Positions 58,320 to 64,000 of a stretch of 64,000 nt of DNA are shown piece by piece; positions within the stretch are counted from its first letter, which is position 1; each line of letters starts with the position of its first letter. A program made the translations under genes and the position numbers. Origin of the DNA: Lepisosteus oculatus (Eukaryota > Chordata > Actinopteri > Semionotiformes > Lepisosteidae); contig NC_090703.1 of assembly GCF_040954835.1 (NCBI RefSeq), positions 7,187,001-7,251,000 on the forward strand, written 5' to 3'. The notes beneath the pieces were generated by a model, which searched no databases, was not told the origin of the DNA, and worked only from the letters and a program-made list of their open reading frames with translations.

Positions 58320-58415
58320 CTTTGTGGGCCTGGGTTCAGCTCCAGCCTGGGACACCTTCTGTGTGGAGTCTGCATGTTCTCCGAGGGTTCATGTGGATGT
58401 TCTCAGTGTCTCACC
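58320..58415 (+). repeat. Common fish interspersed repeat, copy 2 (fragment)
   Basis: GGCCTGGGTTCAGCTCC, TGTGTGGAGTCTGCATG and TTCTCCGAGGGTTCATGTGG match the first part of the repeat at 55140-55415, in the opposite orientation. Only the proximal part remains. Confidence 0.65.
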
Positions 58416-58899
58416 AGTAATAAGCAGCTCATAGTTACTGAATGGATTGATATATATATAAATATTTTTATCTTAAAGAAACTATATATTGGTGATTGTA
58501 GATTGTATGTAGCCTTTAACATATCTGCTTTTAATTTAAAAAACAAGGCATTTTCAAATCCAAGGTTGTCTAATCAAGGTTAATACACAGATGTTTTCTT
58601 AAAAAAACAACAACGATTGTTTGTTTTTATCCTGTTGAAATAAGAGATTTTTTCCCCACTAGACAAAGAAGGAGCCCGAGTTATTTTTGCATGCATATCA
58701 CCACGAGTTCAGGAGAAGCGCCTAATGTTTTGTGAAATATATTGAATATCTGAAATATGTGTGGTCACAGGTTGTAATGGGAGAAAAGCTGAAAATTCTT
58801 TCAGAACAGTATTTCAAAACCAACACCCGTCTGTTATCTAACGAACTGCTTTTATTTTATAGTAGAAACGCGTGGAATTACTCGTGTTGTTGGTGAGAA

Positions 58900-60600
58900 A
58901 TACACCTAAGGCCTCTGGGTAGTCTCGGGTCTGTCAGAAACTCCATCACGAAGTCTCTCGTCTTAGCACGCGTCGGTAACTCGTAGCAGATCGAACTGCG
59001 GCGTGTATAATGCACGTTGCAATTCATATGAGAAAACTAATCCTTAAAGACGAAAAAGATCCCGAAATTTGGCTTTCGATGCCAGCTGGAGGTTAGATAA
59101 CCCTCCCAGTCCTGTCCTCCTAGGGACGGCGTACACGAGACAGGATCTCCTGCCCTTCTGTTGCTCCTGGGAGATAATAAATTAAAGTAAGCGGGTGGAT
59201 ATCTTCGTTAAACTGACATCATGAAGTGATAATAAGGCACTTATGAGCTTACGGTCAATATTCCCTATGCATTTGTCAAAGATCTTAGCTCTCTGATCAT
59301 ATTATCATTAATTCTTATCTTACTGTAAGCCGTATTATCTTTTCCTGGGAACAATGGCGGCTTCTTTCTAAACCTGTTTTTACCACACCTTCACGTGCAC
59401 ACATTAGTGTCCTCTAGAAAGGAGCATTTGATCCTAATCTGACGTCGGACATCGCTGGCTATTCCTGTAAAAGCTCTAGCACTTTCCTCCAGAGCGACAA
59501 CGCATCGAAGCGCGGAAGAATTTTTTGTCTATTCTGCCCCCCCCTGAAAAGGTGAATGCTAAACAACAGGTACTAGTCTTTCTATTTCGTAAGCTCAAGT
59601 CCTAACATTCTTCTTTATTTTATGTTTTTTTTTGCGCATTTCTGGAGGGAGATGCAAGCTTTGCAAACACAAATACGGTGATAGCTTTACAAGGAGGGAT
59701 AGCGGGGTCATGCCAACCCCGAGGCCCAGTAGATGCAACCAGGAGTAAGCCTTTAAAAATGTTCTCACCGCGAATCGAGGGTCCAGGCGCCCCAGCAGTG
59801 GTCCGGCGCTCGCGAGGGGAAGAGGGAGCGAAGGGGGGCGCGCGCTCGAGCTCGCGGTGCGGTTGGCCAACTTAATCTTCCGCCGAGAGCAGGCTCGCCC
59901 TTCTGCGAAGCGATTATTGATTGGCTCAAGGAAAAGCCGGGCAGAAAGCATATGGACCTGTCTGTTAGCTGATTGGATTAGCTCCCGCGTGGACCCATCT
60001 CCTCGCTGAAGGACTTTGGGATCAATAGAGTTTGTAAGAAGCTAAGCGTTAAGATGGCATTATTGCCCCTTATGTTTTGGTAGGGCTGGGGTCGTGGAGG
60101 GGAAAAACCACAGCAACGCTATGTGAAGTTTTTTTTTAATTTATCGAATGAATTCTTTTTTTTTCCCCACTCCTTGCCAAATCTGTGAATGCAATCGGGA
60201 ACACGCCACGTTTGGGGTTATGACAGGGGCAGACGTGCGAAAAGTAACACGTTTTCAGCTCGGCTCATCCAGGTCATTGATAAGAAGACGAGCTTCGATA
60301 GATAAAGACTATTAATTCACTATATACGTCAAAGATATTTAAATCATATATTTATTTATTTTATTTCAGTGGGGTTTTTTTTTGGCAGAATTTGAAATGG
60401 CAGTAAGACACGAAGCATAGTTCTCATTCAGACGCGTGACCTTGATTCGTATGACGGCGTGATGAAATGCGTTCCTGTGTTCTGTTGACCTCTGCAGACA
60501 ATGCATGTTAGGTGTGCTTGCGAGGGCCAAGCCACCGCGGCCACGACAACAGGTATATCAGCCACTGTTTTGTTCTTGTGTGAATTCGTTGTTTTCAGGT
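58900..60600. promoter_or_regulatory. CpG-rich candidate promoter or enhancer without a recognised gene
   Basis: CpG density peaks at about 59750-59910 (GGGGGGCGCGCGCTCGAG) and stays high on both sides. GATTGG at 59919-59924 and 59971-59976 are two inverted CCAAT boxes 52 bases apart, with GGTTGGCCAAC just upstream and GGATTA (OTX/PITX-type core) at 59975-59980. A block at about 60270-60350 is TAAT-rich. This looks like a CpG-island promoter or a developmental control element. No coding exon with a known product follows within the window. The open frame at 59595-59951 on the minus strand is unrecognised. Confidence 0.4.
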
Positions 60601-63600
60601 GTTGAGGGAAGCAACTGATCTTTAATCTACTAGAGCAGAAGAATTAACCCTTAAGAGGTAATGCTCGGGCAATTAATTAATTTTTTTCCAGCTCAAATTG
60701 AAATAGCTGCATGCTGTCTTGTGCAGATATGTTAAGAGGATCAGATTAGCCTCCTTAACTCATAGCCTTGAAAACAGATGCCACGAATATTAGCAAATTT
60801 TGTATCGACTTGCATCTGTTTGTGCGAAGTTCCTAAGTTAGCCAGTGGGAGCTGCTTGCTCATTGGAATGACCTTAATCCCGAGGATGTGTTTTAAGTAA
60901 GATGGACTAAGCTTCTTCGGTGAGTGTTCGGAATTCAGCCTGCTGCTTCCTCTAAACATAGATTTAATCAGCATATTAGAAAACTACCTTAAGTTGTCAA
61001 ATAACAGTCTGAGCTTAGCAACGCCTATTAGCCATAACAGATGTGGATTATGCTATTAACCTTGGCATTAGGCATTACCTACGAACAGCAGTAGAATAAT
61101 GACTTTGTTTGCTGCATGCGAGGTAGCCTGTGTTCATTAGTGCAATCCCTCATTATTTTAATTATGCGAGGATAAACACTGATGATGTATGGTGGACGGA
61201 GAGGAGAAAGATCCAGGAATAAGACCCCTGACTGGTTAAACTGCAGCCGGGATGATCTTTAATAAATGATGGGGCTGCGCGCAGCTGCTGAATTGTGTCT
61301 GTTCTCACTTCCGTTCTGAAAAAGGCGAGGATGAGTGGGTGTAAAAGGGGGCAGCAGGAGGGGAGCAATGGTTTGCATTGCTGCCTCGCAGACCTGCGGC
61401 CCTGGGTTCAAGTCCAGGGCTGCTGCTGCTGCTGTGTGCACAGGGTTTTTATGTTCTCCATGTGCTGACGTAGGTTTCCTTCTGGGAAAACTGGTCCTGG
61501 TGCGAGTGTGTGTGTCTGCGTGTGCCTTGCCAGACACTGGTGTCCCTCCCGGGTGGTACCCTGCCCGACCCCTGTGGCACTGCTGGGACCGGCTCTGGCC
61601 GCTTAGAAGATGGGTGGATGGTGATAAAGGCACTTTTCACGTCCTCATAATGTGCATCTATGGGCTTAACCGAAGAGTGGTTAAAATACTGGGCAGAAAA
61701 TACGTTCTGAAGGAAAATGCGACGCTAACATTTGTCATACGAAACTCCGCATTCAAACATTTCTACATTTTCAGTTCAGGGGATGAAGTTCAGAGCTTCC
61801 GGTCAGTCACTCAGAATCACCATGGAGCTGTCCACCACTGGAGGAGAAAGGGAACAGTCAACAGCTCGTTACCTCTCTGGTTTTTCAGTCTGTCTACTGT
61901 AGTGTTACCCTGAGGTGGATGGTACGGGCTCTCAGAATAGGTCTATACTGGCCTATACAGTGAATATCGTTGGGATTCAAACTCCAGGACAAAATTTGCT
62001 CCCCATTTTCTAGTTCTTATGTCTCCCCAGATCCTATGCCAAATGAACGCCATTGGCAGAAATCGCTGCCTCAGAAGATTAGCTTGACATGTAACAGGTG
62101 GAGCGCTTAAAAGCTCTGAAAGACAGCCTGAGTGAGGGGTCCACCACTCTACAGCCACAGTACAGGTCCTGTCTCCTGCTTGTCCAGCAGGGGCTGCAGT
62201 CTGACCTGTCACTGCGCCCATGCTGGCTATGAAACTTCTATGACACTCCCTGCTGCAGGTTTATTTGATAGGTAAAATATTGATATATTATCTTGAGATT
62301 TAACACTGTAAGAAGGGGGAGGGAAGCAGAACACAACACTGCCTTGTCAGTAGACATCTGATTTGAGAGATTATACATAACCTGTTCTGAAAACACAGGA
62401 TGGGTTTACTAAGCCGATAGCATCCTCTTGTCAAAATCATCACTGGAGTCTGCAGTGCACAGACCCCCAGACCGAAAACAAATAGCTGGCTAATAATCTA
62501 ATTCTCTCCTTATGTGAATTTGTAAATTGTAATTAAGAATGTCAGAATGGCATTTGACTGAAGACATCAATAAAATATTGTTGACAGATGTCAAGAGCAA
62601 AATCTCTAGCAAGCATTACTTCCTATTTGGAAAAAAATAATAATCATCTTGACCTTGCAAAAAGAATGTGGCTTTTTTTCAATCTGTTCCTATAAAGAGT
62701 TGACAGTCATGCCTATTATATCTAACAGAGCGTAGGTCTGTCACTGCTAAAGTGCTTTTATTTGTATGCTGGGCGAAGCACAAATACAGTTTCTTAAAAT
62801 ATGCTATTGATGTGGAGGAATGCCTGTTGACACAAAGGCTACTGCATTAACGAGATGGACATAAAGAGAAGAATAGATTATCGTCGGCATGCGAGATGGT
62901 TTAAGTAAAGGCTTGTTGAAAGTGTCAATGCAGGAAGTAAAAGCTGTTCATTCATTACTGCCTCCATCAATCCATGGCTGAGTGCTGCACCACTGCAGGG
63001 TGGCTTGTGTGTGTATCCTGCATGCATCTCAAGTAATGTACCAAATAAATCGGTACATCACCGAAAAAATTTGCAGGCTGCTAATTTAGAAGAAACGGTC
63101 TCGTACATAACCTCGAAAAAGATCATCTAACCTGGTTGATGGTCTTTTTTTTTTGTTTGGCATTTTGCTGCTTATAGACAAACCAACTGTCCATGTGGGG
63201 GAGCTGTATGAAATAAGCAGCAGGCCTATTTCTGTACACCTTTAATCCAATCAACTGCCTTCACATGTAGCCACCAGAGAAAGTCTCTAGTTCAAGTCTC
63301 GGCCACACCAGTTTTTTTAATTTGTAACTCCCATGCAGTGATGGAACAGGAAGAACATCTGCACATGTAGCACCCGAAAGCACCTTACTTTCCTTGCCCG
63401 TTTTATTTCACTGGTAGATGTGCAGGGTATGTTTTCTAGAGCAAAGAAGGACGTGAATTAATAAGCAAAACGTTGACGGGGGTTTTGAGCACACCTTCCT
63501 GTCATTTCACACAGTCTTAGAACCTAGAAGCCTAAAGAGGTAGAACCTTTAACATGTAATATCTAATGAACTATGAAAGTGATTATAAACATAATGGGCA

Positions 63601-64000
63601 AAGGTGAAAGAAGAGCATAAACAGGCTCTTGTGAATAAACAAGCGTGGGTGAAGTGCACGCATCACTGGATGAAGAACAGCGTGAGTTAACAGGCAGGCC
63701 CTGACTGGAGCTCAGGGTGATGTGTCTCAGAGCAGAATGACAGAGCAGCACTACCTGGGTCTGACTCGGAGATCATTAGGACACTGCTCTACAGTGGGAC
63801 ACCAGACTGTGATAGCTTTTGACTCCTGTCACCGCTGGTGACATCAAAAACCAGAAAACAAACACAGGCCTATTCAGTCGGAAATAATCTGCAGATTACC
63901 ACATTCAAGCATTGACCTTCTTACCTTTTGGTGCTTTTGCCTTTGACACTGCTAAGAAAAGTGTTAGACAGGGAAAGAAAGACTTTTCTTTTCCGAAGGT
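60600..64000. other. Gene-poor right end with conserved-looking blocks
   Basis: No gene recognised. Motif-rich blocks lie at about 60990-61190, 62480-62640 (TGGCTAATAATCTAATTC, TGTAATTAAGAATG) and 62690-62990. They look like conserved non-coding elements but have not been compared. The rest is ordinary sequence with one repeat copy. Confidence 0.35.
61363..61625 (+). repeat. Common fish interspersed repeat, copy 3
   Basis: GCATTGCTGCCTCGCAGA, CCTGGGTTCAAGTCC, TTATGTTCTCCATGTGCTG, GGTGGTACCCTGCC and AGAAGATGGGTGGATGG follow the order of the repeat seen in reverse at 55140-55415. The GGTTCAAGTCC stretch resembles a polymerase III B box. A CTG run lies inside. Confidence 0.75.

Larger units (their letters stand above)
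50400..58900. other. Gene-poor region with repeats and conserved-looking blocks
   Basis: No gene recognised. A short imperfect CCTGT pentamer run lies at about 51027-51050. Conserved-looking, homeodomain-motif-rich blocks lie at about 55940-56060 (GTAATTGTGCAATTCC, GGAGTAATTACTC), 56450-56700 (GGGTAATTAGTC, TCTAATTATCACG) and 57270-57470 (GTTAATCAGATTA). Two repeat copies are listed separately. Confidence 0.35.

Noticed and set aside
59595-59951. 118-codon minus-strand frame in the CpG-rich segment
   Set aside because: No recognised domain and a Lys-rich low-complexity end; no support beyond being open.
63285-63310. B-box-like AGTTCAAGTCTCGG
   Set aside because: No A box at the right distance and no cloverleaf; not called as a tRNA or SINE.
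34900-64000. SIX6, SIX1 or SIX4 homeobox exons
   Set aside because: Searched the frames for SIX-domain and homeodomain patterns such as WFKNRRQR; none found on either strand.

Overview
The window is a piece of a vertebrate nuclear genome, most likely a ray-finned fish. Three multi-exon genes with GT-AG introns can be read directly: PCNX4 (+, pecanex homolog 4), DHRS7 (-, an SDR-family dehydrogenase/reductase) and PPM1A (+, PP2C-alpha phosphatase). Their order and orientation match human 14q23 as I know it, where C14orf39 (SIX6OS1) and the SIX6-SIX1-SIX4 homeobox cluster come next. The interspersed repeats are of types common in fish: a 5S-rRNA-derived SINE, the repeat with the GGGAGGAAACC core, and the TTGCTCAAGGGTACAACAG repeat. 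The three genes keep their single-copy order and have no obvious duplicate, which would suit a gar or bowfin type genome, but one window cannot fix the species.

Layout. 1-2219: CpG-rich upstream DNA, the probable promoter and leader region of PCNX4. 2220-11100: PCNX4, with ten coding exons encoding 1196 aa and a 3'UTR carrying an old repeat. 13396-17897: DHRS7 on the minus strand, six coding exons encoding 359 aa, with a 5S-derived SINE in intron 3. 17.9-21.3 kb: intergenic DNA between the divergent 5' ends of DHRS7 and PPM1A. 21.3-31.8 kb: PPM1A, with a non-coding first exon, five coding exons encoding 383 aa, and an alternative 326-aa product made by reading through the donor of the second coding exon. 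34.9-64 kb: no gene I can recognise. This stretch holds repeats, a mariner-like MITE, foldback structures, two CpG-retaining segments (about 46.7-50.3 kb and 58.9-60.6 kb) and several blocks that look like conserved regulatory DNA.

The three genes do not form a pathway. PCNX4 is a multipass membrane protein, DHRS7 a membrane-anchored NADP(H)-dependent oxidoreductase, and PPM1A a soluble Mn2+/Mg2+ Ser/Thr phosphatase of stress and TGF-beta signalling. They stay together as a syntenic block. The gene-poor right half is where long-range control elements of a neighbouring SIX cluster would be expected. I found no SIX-domain or homeodomain coding sequence inside the window. I found no new enzyme system, CRISPR array or prokaryotic-type cluster. 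The most interesting signals are regulatory and mobile-element related: a CTCF-like core motif carried by the SINE, further CTCF-like motifs mostly in one orientation, the conserved-looking PPM1A alternative end, and three compact terminal-inverted-repeat or foldback elements.
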